Assembly: GCA_002327905.1 (NCBI GenBank)
Contig: DCUY01000114.1
Coordinates: 1-14,138 of the forward strand
Length of the DNA: 14,138 nucleotides
Source of the DNA: Caldifarciminota bacterium UBA2202
GTDB taxonomy: Bacteria; Hydrothermota; 32-111
Reading direction: 5' to 3'
The notes below the pieces were generated by a model. The model did not search any database, was not told where the DNA came from, and worked only from the letters and a program-made list of their open reading frames with translations. How positions within the stretch are numbered: position 1 is the first letter of the stretch; each line of letters begins with the position of its first letter. The position numbers were made by a program, and so were the translations under genes. This document shows positions 1 through 6,967 of the stretch, one piece after another.

Positions 1-23
1 TTGTAACTGAAATATTAGAATAA
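1..23 (+). CDS. tuf: EF-Tu C-terminus (partial, 3' end only)
   Basis: The first codons read as the end of an open frame, giving (V)VTEILE followed by TAA at 21-23. This matches the usual C-terminal end of elongation factor Tu, the GTPase that delivers aminoacyl-tRNA to the ribosome. A tuf copy directly before rpmG/tRNA-Trp/secE/nusG is the classical tufB position. Only six complete residues are visible, so the call rests on this short tail plus gene order. The Shine-Dalgarno sequence of rpmG overlaps its stop codon, suggesting co-transcription. Confidence 0.7.
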
Positions 24-32
24 GGACTAAAA

Positions 33-182
33 ATGAGAGATTTAATCAGCTATTCATGCGGAGAATGCAAAAGGAAAAATTATGTTGGAACAAAGAACAA
101 AAAAAAGAATCCTGACCGCTTGGAAGTGAAGAAATATTGCAGATTCTGCAAGAAACACACAATGCATAAAGAGTCAAAATAA
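33..182 (+). CDS. rpmG: 50S ribosomal protein L33 (zinc-binding form)
   Basis: This 49-residue basic protein is a component of the large ribosomal subunit near the E site. It starts MRDLISYSCGEC and has two CxxC pairs, C9/C12 and C36/C39, the zinc ribbon of the 'C+' form of L33. The length is normal for the family. The start is supported by AAGGA at 22-26, which overlaps the end of the tuf stop codon. The gene lies between tuf and tRNA-Trp, as in many bacteria. The stop codon is only 7 nt before the tRNA, so the tRNA is probably cut out of the same primary transcript. This gene is short and easily missed, but the motif content makes it a firm call. Confidence 0.95.
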   Translation: MRDLISYSCGECKRKNYVGTKNKKKNPDRLEVKKYCRFCKKHTMHKESK

Positions 183-189
183 CTTGAAT

Positions 190-263
190 AGGGCAGTAGC
201 TCCAACTGGTAGAGCGCCGGTCTCCAAAACCGGATGCTGGGGGTTCAAATCCCTCCTGCCCTG
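190..263 (+). tRNA. trnW: tRNA-Trp (anticodon CCA)
   Basis: A complete cloverleaf can be folded by hand. The acceptor stem is AGGGCAG (190-196) with CTGCCCT (256-262). The D stem is GCTC (199-202) with GAGC (212-215). The anticodon stem is CCGGT (217-221) with ACCGG (229-233), and its loop CTCCAAA (222-228) places anticodon CCA at 224-226. The variable loop has 5 nt. The T stem is 239-243 with 251-255 (one G-U pair), and its loop is TTCAAAT. The discriminator base is G263, as usual for bacterial tRNA-Trp. The 3' CCA is not encoded (CTC follows), so it must be added by a nucleotidyltransferase. The tRNA sits between rpmG and secE, the common location for trnW. Confidence 0.98.
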
Positions 264-270
264 CTCTTAA

Positions 271-275
271 AGGAG
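271..275 (+). promoter_or_regulatory. Ribosome binding site that fixes the secE start
   Basis: AGGAG here ends directly before an in-frame ATG at 276 but lies 6 nt before the ATG at 282. The second spacing is functional, so translation most likely begins at 282 (MWWKKF). Longer in-frame readings that begin inside the tRNA at 234 are not plausible. Confidence 0.75.
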
Positions 276-281
276 ATGTTT

Positions 282-470
282 ATGTGGTGGAAGAAATTTG
301 TCGAGTATTTGCGTGAAGTGAAAATCGAAGTAAAAAAGGTTGTAATGCCGGACAAAAAATCACTATGGGGCTCTACATTTGTAGTAATCGTAGTCTCATT
401 GGTCTTAGGTCTTGCAGTAGGGCTTTTTGACTTACTCATTTCAAAGGGCATTTCGCTCTTTACGAGGTAA
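282..470 (+). CDS. secE: Preprotein translocase subunit SecE
   Basis: A 62-residue inner-membrane protein that clamps SecY in the SecYEG protein-conducting channel. It has the single-TM architecture of most bacterial SecE proteins. An amphipathic, basic N-terminal helix (residues 1-24, WWKKFVEYLREVKIEVKKV) is followed by a short hinge with the conserved proline (MPDKKS). One hydrophobic transmembrane segment follows at roughly residues 30-54. The usual Trp-Pro of the hinge is Met-Pro here. The position immediately before nusG is diagnostic. The gene begins 18 nt after the tRNA and ends 2 nt before nusG, so it is almost certainly part of the same transcript. The start at 282 was chosen from ribosome binding site spacing. 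Confidence 0.93.
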   Translation: MWWKKFVEYLREVKIEVKKVVMPDKKSLWGSTFVVIVVSLVLGLAVGLFDLLISKGISLFTR

Positions 471-472
471 TC

Positions 473-1006
473 ATGGAATGGTTTATACTACAGGTTTACA
501 CAGGCTATGAAAAGAAGGCAAAGCGCCTGATTGAAGAGGAATTGAAGACAAGCAATCTGGAAAATAAGATAGCAAATGTTTTTATTCCTGCCGAGTTTGT
601 CGGTAAGATTATCAAGAGCAAAAAGGTTGTTGTCGAGAGAAATCTCTATCCCGGATATGTGTTCATTCAGATGGAAGACACAAAAGAGATGGCGCAGTTT
701 ATCGGCTCCATTTCAGCTTTGAGCACATTTATTTCGGGAAGGAAGAAACCTGTAAAACTGAAACCGAGCGAAATAAAAATGGTTGAGGAGCTTTTGAAAA
801 ACAAAGACTCGATCAGAGAAGTTCTTGAAATACCTTTCAGAGCGCAGGACAACATAAAAATTATCTCCGGACCGTTCCGCGATTTCAACGGAGTTGTTGA
901 AGAGATATATCCTGAAAGAGAAAAAATGAAAGTCACAGTAACAATATTTGGTAGGTCAACTCCTGTTGAATTATCATTCACGCAGGCAGAGCTTATCGGA
1001 AAATAA
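473..1006 (+). CDS. nusG: Transcription termination/antitermination protein NusG
   Basis: A 177-residue processivity factor that binds the beta' clamp helices of RNA polymerase and links it to Rho or to ribosomal protein S10. The N-terminal NGN domain (about residues 1-105) opens with the characteristic EWFILQVYTGYEKKAKRLI and contains the LYPGYVFIQM strand. The C-terminal KOW domain (about 126-160) shows the typical ISGPFRDFNGVVEEI core, and the protein ends normally. The length matches the E. coli family. The start has GAGG at 464-467, inside the last codons of secE, and the secE-nusG gap is 2 nt. Nothing is unusual. It precedes the L11 operon as expected. Confidence 0.97.
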   Translation: MEWFILQVYTGYEKKAKRLIEEELKTSNLENKIANVFIPAEFVGKIIKSKKVVVERNLYPGYVFIQMEDTKEMAQFIGSISALSTFISGRKKPVKLKPSEIKMVEELLKNKDSIREVLEIPFRAQDNIKIISGPFRDFNGVVEEIYPEREKMKVTVTIFGRSTPVELSFTQAELIGK

Positions 1007-1026
1007 ACCCAACAAGGGGGAGATAA

Positions 1027-1452
1027 ATGGCAAAGAAGGTTGTAGCGATCGTTAAACTGCAGGTTCCCGGAGGAGCGGCTACGCCGGCACCGCCGGTGGG
1101 ACCAATACTTGGTCAGCACGGAATAAACCTGATGCAGTTCTGCAAGAATTTTAATTCTAAGACAGAAAAGCAGAAAGGCTTGATTATTCCATGCGTGATA
1201 ACAGTTTATCAGGACAAATCCTTTACATTTATCACCAAGACCCCTCCTGCAGCGATACTTCTTTTGAAGGCTGCCGGACTTGAAAAGGGCTCAGGTGTGC
1301 CCAACAAGACAAAGGTCGGAAAGGTGAAAATGGAGGACGTCAGGAAAATTGCAGAGCTCAAAATGCCGGATCTGAATGCAAAGGATCTGAAGGGCGCCAT
1401 AAGCATGGTAAAGGGAACTGCAAGAAGCATGGGCATCACCGTGGAGGAATAA
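1027..1452 (+). CDS. rplK: 50S ribosomal protein L11
   Basis: A 141-residue protein at the base of the L7/L12 stalk. It binds 23S rRNA in the GTPase-associated centre, where thiostrepton also acts. The N-terminal domain contains the proline-rich PAPPVGPILGQHGIN segment (residues about 20-36) that forms the antibiotic-binding surface. The C-terminal RNA-binding domain runs from about residue 75 and includes KGSGVPNKTKVGKV. The length is canonical. An AGGGGGAG-like ribosome binding site lies just before the ATG. The stop codon TAA shares its last base with the ATG of rplA (TAATG), implying translational coupling of L11 and L1 synthesis. Confidence 0.98.
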   Translation: MAKKVVAIVKLQVPGGAATPAPPVGPILGQHGINLMQFCKNFNSKTEKQKGLIIPCVITVYQDKSFTFITKTPPAAILLLKAAGLEKGSGVPNKTKVGKVKMEDVRKIAELKMPDLNAKDLKGAISMVKGTARSMGITVEE

Positions 1453-2147
1453 TGAAAGCAAAACGAGTAAAAGAAAATGTGAAACTCGTGGACAAAACAA
1501 AGAGATATTCAATTGATGAAGCAATTGATATAATGAAAGCCACGAAAAAAGTAAAATTCGATGAAACTGTTGAGATAGGAATGTCTCTCGGAGTGGATCC
1601 GAAAAAATCCGACCAGATGGTCAGAGGAGCAGTCACTCTTCCGAACGGAACAGGAAAAACAGTGAAAATTCTTGTCTTCGCAAACGGAGACAAAGCAAAA
1701 GAGGCACAGGATGCAGGAGCGGATTTTGTAGGAGAAGACGACATAATAGAGAAGATTGCGGCAGGATTCACTTCATTTGATCTTGCAATCGCGACACCAG
1801 ACCTTATGAAGAAAGTCGGAAAACTGGGAAAGATCCTCGGAGTCAGAGGTCTGATGCCCAACCCGAAGGTCGGAACAGTCACTAATGACATCAAGAAAGT
1901 TGTTGAAGAGGCAAAGAAGGGAAGAATCCAGTTCAAGCTGGATAAAGGAGCAAACATCCACACAATAGTCGGCAAGATATCCTTTGAAAAGGATAAATTG
2001 AAGGAGAACATTTTATTTCTCCTGACTGAGGTAAAACGCGCAAGACCGCAGTCAGCCAAAGGCACCTATTTTAAGAGTGTCACGCTCTCCACGACTATGG
2101 GAGTCGGAGTGCCTCTAAACACATCGGAAATAAATTCACTAAAGTAA
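1452..2147 (+). CDS. rplA: 50S ribosomal protein L1
   Basis: A 231-residue protein that forms the mobile L1 stalk near the E site. In many bacteria it also represses translation of its own rplK-rplA mRNA. Recognisable segments are the N-terminal SIDEAIDIMK helix, GVDPKKSDQMVRGAVTLPNGTGK (about residues 47-69), the LGKILGVRGLMPNPKVGTVT signature near residues 123-142, and the KLDKGANIHTIVGKISF strand. The length is normal. The start overlaps the rplK stop by one base and is served by GGAGG at 1443-1447 inside rplK. The stop codon is only 9 nt from rplJ, which leaves no room for a separate rplJ leader. Confidence 0.98.
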   Translation: MKAKRVKENVKLVDKTKRYSIDEAIDIMKATKKVKFDETVEIGMSLGVDPKKSDQMVRGAVTLPNGTGKTVKILVFANGDKAKEAQDAGADFVGEDDIIEKIAAGFTSFDLAIATPDLMKKVGKLGKILGVRGLMPNPKVGTVTNDIKKVVEEAKKGRIQFKLDKGANIHTIVGKISFEKDKLKENILFLLTEVKRARPQSAKGTYFKSVTLSTTMGVGVPLNTSEINSLK

Positions 2148-2156
2148 GGAGCAAGA

Positions 2157-2693
2157 ATGGGCAATCCTAAAAAAATTCAGAAGAAGCAGGAGACCGTTCG
2201 TGAGATTGCTCAGAAACTCACTCGCGCTAAGGGAATTTATCTGGTGGACTACAAAGGAATGACAGTGGAGCAGGTAAATGATCTTAGAAGAACATTTGAC
2301 AAATCAGGCATTGAATACAAAGTGGTCAAGAACACTCTTCTCTATTTTGCATTCAAAGAAGTATTCCCGAATGACAACATTGATGTTGCATTGAAGGGAA
2401 CTACGGGCGCCGCGATTTCTTACGACGATTCAGTGTCGCCTGCAAGGGTGATAAAGGATTTCATTAAGAAATACAAACTGCCTCAGCCGAAGATTGCCGT
2501 TGTCGAAGGAAAAGTGTTTGATGCAAAAGCGGTGGACAGATTGGCGGAAGTTCCTTCGAAAGAAGTGCTTCTCTCAACATTGGTTGCGTCACTGCAATCA
2601 CCGATATCATCATTCGTCTTTGCACTGAACGGAATAATCAGCGAGTTTGTTTATACGGTCGAAGCTGTAAAACAGAAAAAAGCAAATGCATAA
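2157..2693 (+). CDS. rplJ: 50S ribosomal protein L10
   Basis: A 178-residue protein that anchors L7/L12 dimers to the ribosome. The N-terminal rRNA-binding domain (about residues 1-130) shows GIYLVDYKGMTVEQVNDLRR and YKVVKNTLL, both hallmarks of L10. The C-terminal helix (about 145-178, ending AVKQKKANA) is where L12 dimers dock. The length is typical. The ribosome binding site AAGGAG (2146-2151) overlaps the rplA stop. The expected L10 autoregulatory leader is absent from the upstream gap, so any autoregulatory site must lie inside rplA or not exist. Confidence 0.97.
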   Translation: MGNPKKIQKKQETVREIAQKLTRAKGIYLVDYKGMTVEQVNDLRRTFDKSGIEYKVVKNTLLYFAFKEVFPNDNIDVALKGTTGAAISYDDSVSPARVIKDFIKKYKLPQPKIAVVEGKVFDAKAVDRLAEVPSKEVLLSTLVASLQSPISSFVFALNGIISEFVYTVEAVKQKKANA

Positions 2694-2696
2694 AGC

Positions 2697-2702
2697 AGGA
2701 GG
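2697..2702 (+). promoter_or_regulatory. Ribosome binding site that fixes the rplL start
   Basis: A perfect AGGAGG lies 4 nt before the ATG at 2707. It excludes the upstream in-frame ATG at 2686, which lies inside the last codons of rplJ and would add seven non-family residues (MHKAGGT). The site sits in the short rplJ-rplL gap. Confidence 0.85.
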
Positions 2703-2706
2703 AACA

Positions 2707-3078
2707 ATGACAGAGAATAAGAATAAAATCATTGAGATGGTCGAAAAAATGACTGTTCTCGAACTGGCAGAGCTTGTAGAAGCATTGAAAGAAAAGTTCG
2801 GAGTTACTGCGGCAGCCCCAGTGGCAGTTGCGGCGGCGCCGGCAGTAGCAGCGGCAGAAGCTGAAAAGACCACATCAACAGTGGTTTTACATTCAGCAGG
2901 CCAGAGCAAATTGCAGGTAATAAAAGTAGTCAAAGCGCTCCTTGGCGTAGAACTGAAAGAAGCAAAAGAGATAGTGGATGCGGCTCCGAAGGATATAAAG
3001 AAAAATGTGCCAAATGAAGAGGCAGAGAAAATGAAGGAGCAGCTCGAACAGGCCGGAGCAGTTGTTGAACTTAAGTAA
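2707..3078 (+). CDS. rplL: 50S ribosomal protein L7/L12
   Basis: A 123-residue acidic stalk protein, present in several copies per ribosome, that recruits and stimulates translational GTPases. The N-terminal dimerisation domain (residues about 1-34) carries EMVEKMTVLELAELVEALKEKFGV. It is followed by an Ala/Pro/Val-rich flexible hinge (about 35-52). The C-terminal GTPase-contact domain has SAGQSKLQVIKVVKALLG and LKEAKEIVDAAPKDIK, ending GAVVELK. The segment just after the hinge reads TSTVVL instead of the more common EFDVVL type; otherwise it is canonical. The start at 2707 is set by AGGAGG. A stable hairpin follows the stop codon, as is common between the stalk genes and rpoB. Confidence 0.98.
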   Translation: MTENKNKIIEMVEKMTVLELAELVEALKEKFGVTAAAPVAVAAAPAVAAAEAEKTTSTVVLHSAGQSKLQVIKVVKALLGVELKEAKEIVDAAPKDIKKNVPNEEAEKMKEQLEQAGAVVELK

Positions 3079-3087
3079 TCTTGATAT

Positions 3088-3113
3088 TGAAGGGGGATTT
3101 ATTTCCCCCTTCA
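3088..3113 (+). promoter_or_regulatory. Intercistronic hairpin between rplL and rpoB (attenuator or processing site)
   Basis: TGAAGGGGGA (3088-3097) pairs perfectly with TCCCCCTTCA (3104-3113) around a 6-nt T/A-rich loop. The 10-bp stem contains five consecutive G-C pairs. The 3' flank (TTCTCACAAC) lacks a T-tract, so this is not a complete intrinsic terminator. In E. coli the same gap holds a partial attenuator and an RNase III processing site that lower rpoBC expression relative to ribosomal proteins. An equivalent function is inferred here from position and structure only. Confidence 0.7.
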
Positions 3114-3146
3114 TTCTCACAACAAAACTAAAGGAGTTGTGATTAA

Positions 3147-6100
3147 ATGAAAAGAACCTCTTTCTCGAAGATAGTCTCTTCAATAGGAATTCCGGATCTT
3201 CTCTCTGTGCAGAAGGATTCATTCGACCAGTTCATACAGACAGGAGTGCCCGCAGAAAAAAGGCAGAACGAAGGTCTGCAGAAGATCTTCAATGAAACAT
3301 TTCCTATAGACGATGTGCATTCAAGATTCATGCTTGAATTCGTAAAGTATGACCTTGAGGATCCCGTATATTCATTTGAAGAATGCAAATACAAAGGCAT
3401 AACATTTGCCGCTCCTCTAAAGGTTACATTGAAACTCATATTTAAGAATATAAATGAGAAGACAGGAGAGCCCACAGGCTCGATAAGAGATGTGATAGAG
3501 CAGGATGTTTATCTCTGCAATGTTCCTCTCATGAGTGAAAAGGGCACATTCCTGATTAACGGCGTTGAGAGAGTCATTGTCTCTCAGATTCACCGTTCTC
3601 CCGGAGTATTCTTCACAGAAGAGGAGACTCTCTCGGGAAAATATTTGTACACTGCTCAGCTTTTACCCAACAAGGGCTCATGGCTGGAATTTAATATAGA
3701 TATCAATGATATTATTTATGCGAATCTTGACAGAAGAAAAAAATTCCCTGCCACGATTCTTTTAAAATCATTCGGCTATGACACAAATGAAAAGATATTC
3801 AAACTTCTTTTTGAAAAGGAAGAGATGTCTTTCACGGAGAAGGATGCCAAGAATGAGAAGAGCCCGTTAAATGGAAGAATATTATATAACAATATTATAA
3901 ATAAAAAGACAGGAGAAGTCCTCTTTGAAGCAGGCACCGAAATCTCCAGCGGTGTCTTAAATGTGCTTCTTCAGAACAATCTCTCTTCAGTCAAGACAGT
4001 AAAATCTGTAGAGAGGAGAGAGATAGAGGTCGTAGTAAACACTTTGAAAAAGGATCCGACCCAATCCTTTGAAGAGGCAATGGAGAGGCTTTATACGATA
4101 CTCAGGGGAACATCTCCGGCGACAACTGAAATTGCGGAGAAATTTATTGAGACGACTTTCTTCTCTCCTTTAAGATACGAACTCGGAAAGGTGGGAAGAT
4201 ACAAACTCAATACGAGATTGAAGCACAATGTGGATAAGAACAATATAAGCCTTGTGAAAGAAGATTTGATTGAGACATTGAAATATCTAATCAAACTCAC
4301 AGTTCCGAACAGCGGTCTTGAGATAGATGACATTGATCATTTGGGAAACAGAAGAATAAGAAGAGTGGGAGAACTGCTTGAGAATCAGTTCAGTCTTGCT
4401 TTGTCAAAGATGGTCAAGTCAATAAGAGAGAGAATGATGCTGAAAGACATTCAGTCTCTCACTCCGAAGGACCTTATAAATGCAAGACTCGTCTCTTCAA
4501 TAATCATTTCATTCTTCTCGACAAGCCAGCTGTCCCAGTTTATGGAGCAAACGAATCCTCTCGCAGAGCTGACTCACAAGAGAAGAATCTCAGCGCTTGG
4601 GCCCGGAGGTCTGACAAGAGACACTGCGGGATTTGAAGTGCGCGATGTGCATCATTCGCATTACGGAAGAATTTGTCCGATAGAGACTCCTGAAGGACCG
4701 AACATCGGGCTTATTACATCGCTTTCAACTTACGCAAGAATAAATGAATTCGGATTTATAGAGACTCCGTACAGGAAAGTAGTCAAAGGAAAAGTGACAA
4801 ATCAAGTAGAGTTTTTATCAGCTGACATAGAAGACAAATACGCTATAGCTCAGGCGAATGCTGTTCTCAACCCCGACAATACATTCAGGGATGATATACT
4901 TCTCTGCAGAAAAAAGGGCGAATACCCGCTGGTGCCGAGAGAAGAGGTCAATTTCATGGATGTTTCTCCAAAGCAGATCGTCTCTCCGTCAGCATCGATG
5001 ATTCCGTTTTTAGAGCATGATGACGCAAACAGAGCTCTCATGGGTTCGAACATGCAGAGACAGGCGGTTCCTCTCTTAAAGCCGTCGGCTCCTGTTGTGG
5101 GCACAGGCATTGAGAGACAGGTTGCAATTGATGCCGGTAGCGTAATAGTGGCAAAGAATGACGGAGTTGTCGAAGAACTGACAGGTGATTATATCAAAAT
5201 AAAGACGGAGAGGACAACAAGTGAAAATATATTTGACGAAGATGTGGGATACGATATTTACAGAATGATAACATTCCAGAGAACAAATCAGGATACGACA
5301 ATTATTCAGAAACCCATAGTCAAGGTGGGGCAAAAGATTAAAGCCGGAGACATAATCGCTGACGGACACGCATGCGACAATGGTGAAATGGCTTTGGGGC
5401 AGAATGTTCTCGTAGCATTTCTTCCATGGTACGGTTACAATTTTGAAGATGCGATTGTAGTCTCAGAGAGGCTTCTTGAAGAAGATTCATTCACATCAAT
5501 TCATGTGAAAGAACTTGAAATTGCTTTAAGAGAGACAAAGCTAGGTCCGGAGGAATTCACACGCGAACTTCCGAATGTCTCTGAAGATGCAACACATGAC
5601 CTTGACGAGTATGGAATAATAAGAATCGGAGCAAAGGTTCAGCCGGGAGACATTCTCGTTGGAAAGGTGACTCCGAAAGGAGAGGTGGAACTCACTCCCG
5701 AAGAGAAACTTCTAAGGGCGATATTCGGAGAGAAGGCGAGTGATGTAAGGGATACTTCGCTCAAGGTTTCGCCGGGAATAAGCGGAGTAGTAGTTGATGT
5801 GAGAGTTCTTTCAAGAGAGAACAAGAGAAAGGAAGCAATTGAAAAAGAAGTTGTAAAAGAGGTTGACGAAAAGATAAAAAGAATTGAAAAGAAACGTCTT
5901 CTGCTTCTGAAAGAGCTTTTGATTGATAAAAAAGTGAATGAATCCTTAAGAGACATTTACGGAAAAGTTCTTATAAGAAAAGGGATGAAGATAACAGACG
6001 AACTGATAAAGAAGATGGACTTTACGACTGTAATAGTTGAAAAGGATGTGCTTCCTGCAGATTACAGAAAAGCAAATAAAATAATAAGGGACTCAAATTC

Positions 6101-6950
6101 GGCAATCAACAAGATAAGAAACCGCATAGGAGAGGGCTCGCTCGACCAGCTTCACGGAGATGAACTTCCGAACGGAGTTCTGAAGATGGTCAAGATATTC
6201 ATTGCGCAGAAAAGAAATCTTCAGGTCGGAGACAAACTCGCGGGACGACACGGAAACAAGGGTGTTGTCGCAAGGATAGTCCCTGTTGAAGACATGCCTT
6301 TCCTTGTGGACGGAACTCCAATAGACATAGTTTTGAATCCTCTCGGAGTTTCATCAAGAATGAATGTCGGACAAGTGCTTGAGACTCTTCTCGGATATGC
6401 CGGAATGAAGAAGGGAATTAAATACTCTTCACCTGTTTTTGAAGGAACTACGATAGAAGAGATAAAAAATCAACTCATTCAAGTTGGAGCAGATCCGTCA
6501 GGAAAGATGGTTCTTTATGACGGAAGAACAGGAGAGAAATTTGACGAAAAAGTTACTGTGGGATATATGTATATAATGAAATTGTCGCATATGGTCGAAG
6601 ACAAGATACATGCAAGGGCGACCGGACCGTATTCTCTGATATCACAGCAGCCGCTCGGCGGAAAAGCCCAGTTCGGCGGACAGAGATTCGGAGAAATGGA
6701 AGTGTGGGCTCTTGAAGCATACGGAGCCGCATACACCTTGCAGGAGATTCTTACAGTGAAGTCGGATGATGTAAAAGGAAGGTCCGATCTTTACGAGGCG
6801 ATTGTAAAGGGAAAGAATCCTCCTGAGCCGGGGCTTCCGGCCGCATTCAATGTGCTTGTCAAGGAGATGAACGGCTTGTGCCTTGACGTTACTCTCGGTA
6901 AGAATGAAGTAGAGGAAAACAAGTCGAAGCCGCAAACAGTTGAAGAGTAG
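3147..6950 (+). CDS. rpoB: DNA-directed RNA polymerase subunit beta
   Basis: A 1267-residue catalytic subunit of RNA polymerase that forms one side of the active-site cleft. The N-terminal protrusion and lobe include the RSPGVFF motif. The rifampicin region lies at about residues 459-490 (SQLSQFMEQTNPLAEL, THKRRISALGPGGLTR). The PIETPEGPNIGL segment follows. Catalytic lysines are seen in GDKLAGRHGNKG at K1030 and K1038 (K1065 and K1073 in E. coli). The C-terminal clamp contains GGKAQFGGQRFGEMEVWALEAYGA. A Lys/Glu-rich, probably coiled insertion (about residues 885-1005) precedes the catalytic segment and corresponds to the E. coli betai9 region. Residue E467 occupies the place of the usual Asp (D516 in E. 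coli). The ribosome binding site is AAGGAG (3131-3136). rpoC follows 17 nt downstream. Confidence 0.99.
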   Translation: MKRTSFSKIVSSIGIPDLLSVQKDSFDQFIQTGVPAEKRQNEGLQKIFNETFPIDDVHSRFMLEFVKYDLEDPVYSFEECKYKGITFAAPLKVTLKLIFKNINEKTGEPTGSIRDVIEQDVYLCNVPLMSEKGTFLINGVERVIVSQIHRSPGVFFTEEETLSGKYLYTAQLLPNKGSWLEFNIDINDIIYANLDRRKKFPATILLKSFGYDTNEKIFKLLFEKEEMSFTEKDAKNEKSPLNGRILYNNIINKKTGEVLFEAGTEISSGVLNVLLQNNLSSVKTVKSVERREIEVVVNTLKKDPTQSFEEAMERLYTILRGTSPATTEIAEKFIETTFFSPLRYELGKVGRYKLNTRLKHNVDKNNISLVKEDLIETLKYLIKLTVPNSGLEIDDIDHLGNRRIRRVGELLENQFSLALSKMVKSIRERMMLKDIQSLTPKDLINARLVSSIIISFFSTSQLSQFMEQTNPLAELTHKRRISALGPGGLTRDTAGFEVRDVHHSHYGRICPIETPEGPNIGLITSLSTYARINEFGFIETPYRKVVKGKVTNQVEFLSADIEDKYAIAQANAVLNPDNTFRDDILLCRKKGEYPLVPREEVNFMDVSPKQIVSPSASMIPFLEHDDANRALMGSNMQRQAVPLLKPSAPVVGTGIERQVAIDAGSVIVAKNDGVVEELTGDYIKIKTERTTSENIFDEDVGYDIYRMITFQRTNQDTTIIQKPIVKVGQKIKAGDIIADGHACDNGEMALGQNVLVAFLPWYGYNFEDAIVVSERLLEEDSFTSIHVKELEIALRETKLGPEEFTRELPNVSEDATHDLDEYGIIRIGAKVQPGDILVGKVTPKGEVELTPEEKLLRAIFGEKASDVRDTSLKVSPGISGVVVDVRVLSRENKRKEAIEKEVVKEVDEKIKRIEKKRLLLLKELLIDKKVNESLRDIYGKVLIRKGMKITDELIKKMDFTTVIVEKDVLPADYRKANKIIRDSNSAINKIRNRIGEGSLDQLHGDELPNGVLKMVKIFIAQKRNLQVGDKLAGRHGNKGVVARIVPVEDMPFLVDGTPIDIVLNPLGVSSRMNVGQVLETLLGYAGMKKGIKYSSPVFEGTTIEEIKNQLIQVGADPSGKMVLYDGRTGEKFDEKVTVGYMYIMKLSHMVEDKIHARATGPYSLISQQPLGGKAQFGGQRFGEMEVWALEAYGAAYTLQEILTVKSDDVKGRSDLYEAIVKGKNPPEPGLPAAFNVLVKEMNGLCLDVTLGKNEVEENKSKPQTVEE

Positions 6951-6967
6951 AGAAAGAAGGAGAAATC

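Noticed and set aside
234..281. Longer secE reading that begins inside tRNA-Trp
   Set aside because: The extra N-terminal residues are the translated 3' half of the tRNA. The ribosome binding site at 271-275 is spaced for the ATG at 282.
667..1119. Long minus-strand open frame across nusG and rplK
   Set aside because: It is the shadow of conserved plus-strand genes, with low-complexity Ser/Phe/Leu composition and no family resemblance.
1436..2065. 209-codon minus-strand open frame opposite rplA
   Set aside because: It is entirely antisense to a highly conserved ribosomal protein gene, has a Ser/Phe-rich composition typical of complementary frames, and shows no recognisable motif.
2686..2706. 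Upstream ATG for rplL overlapping rplJ
   Set aside because: It lies before the perfect AGGAGG and adds residues that are not part of L7/L12. The ATG at 2707 is correctly spaced.
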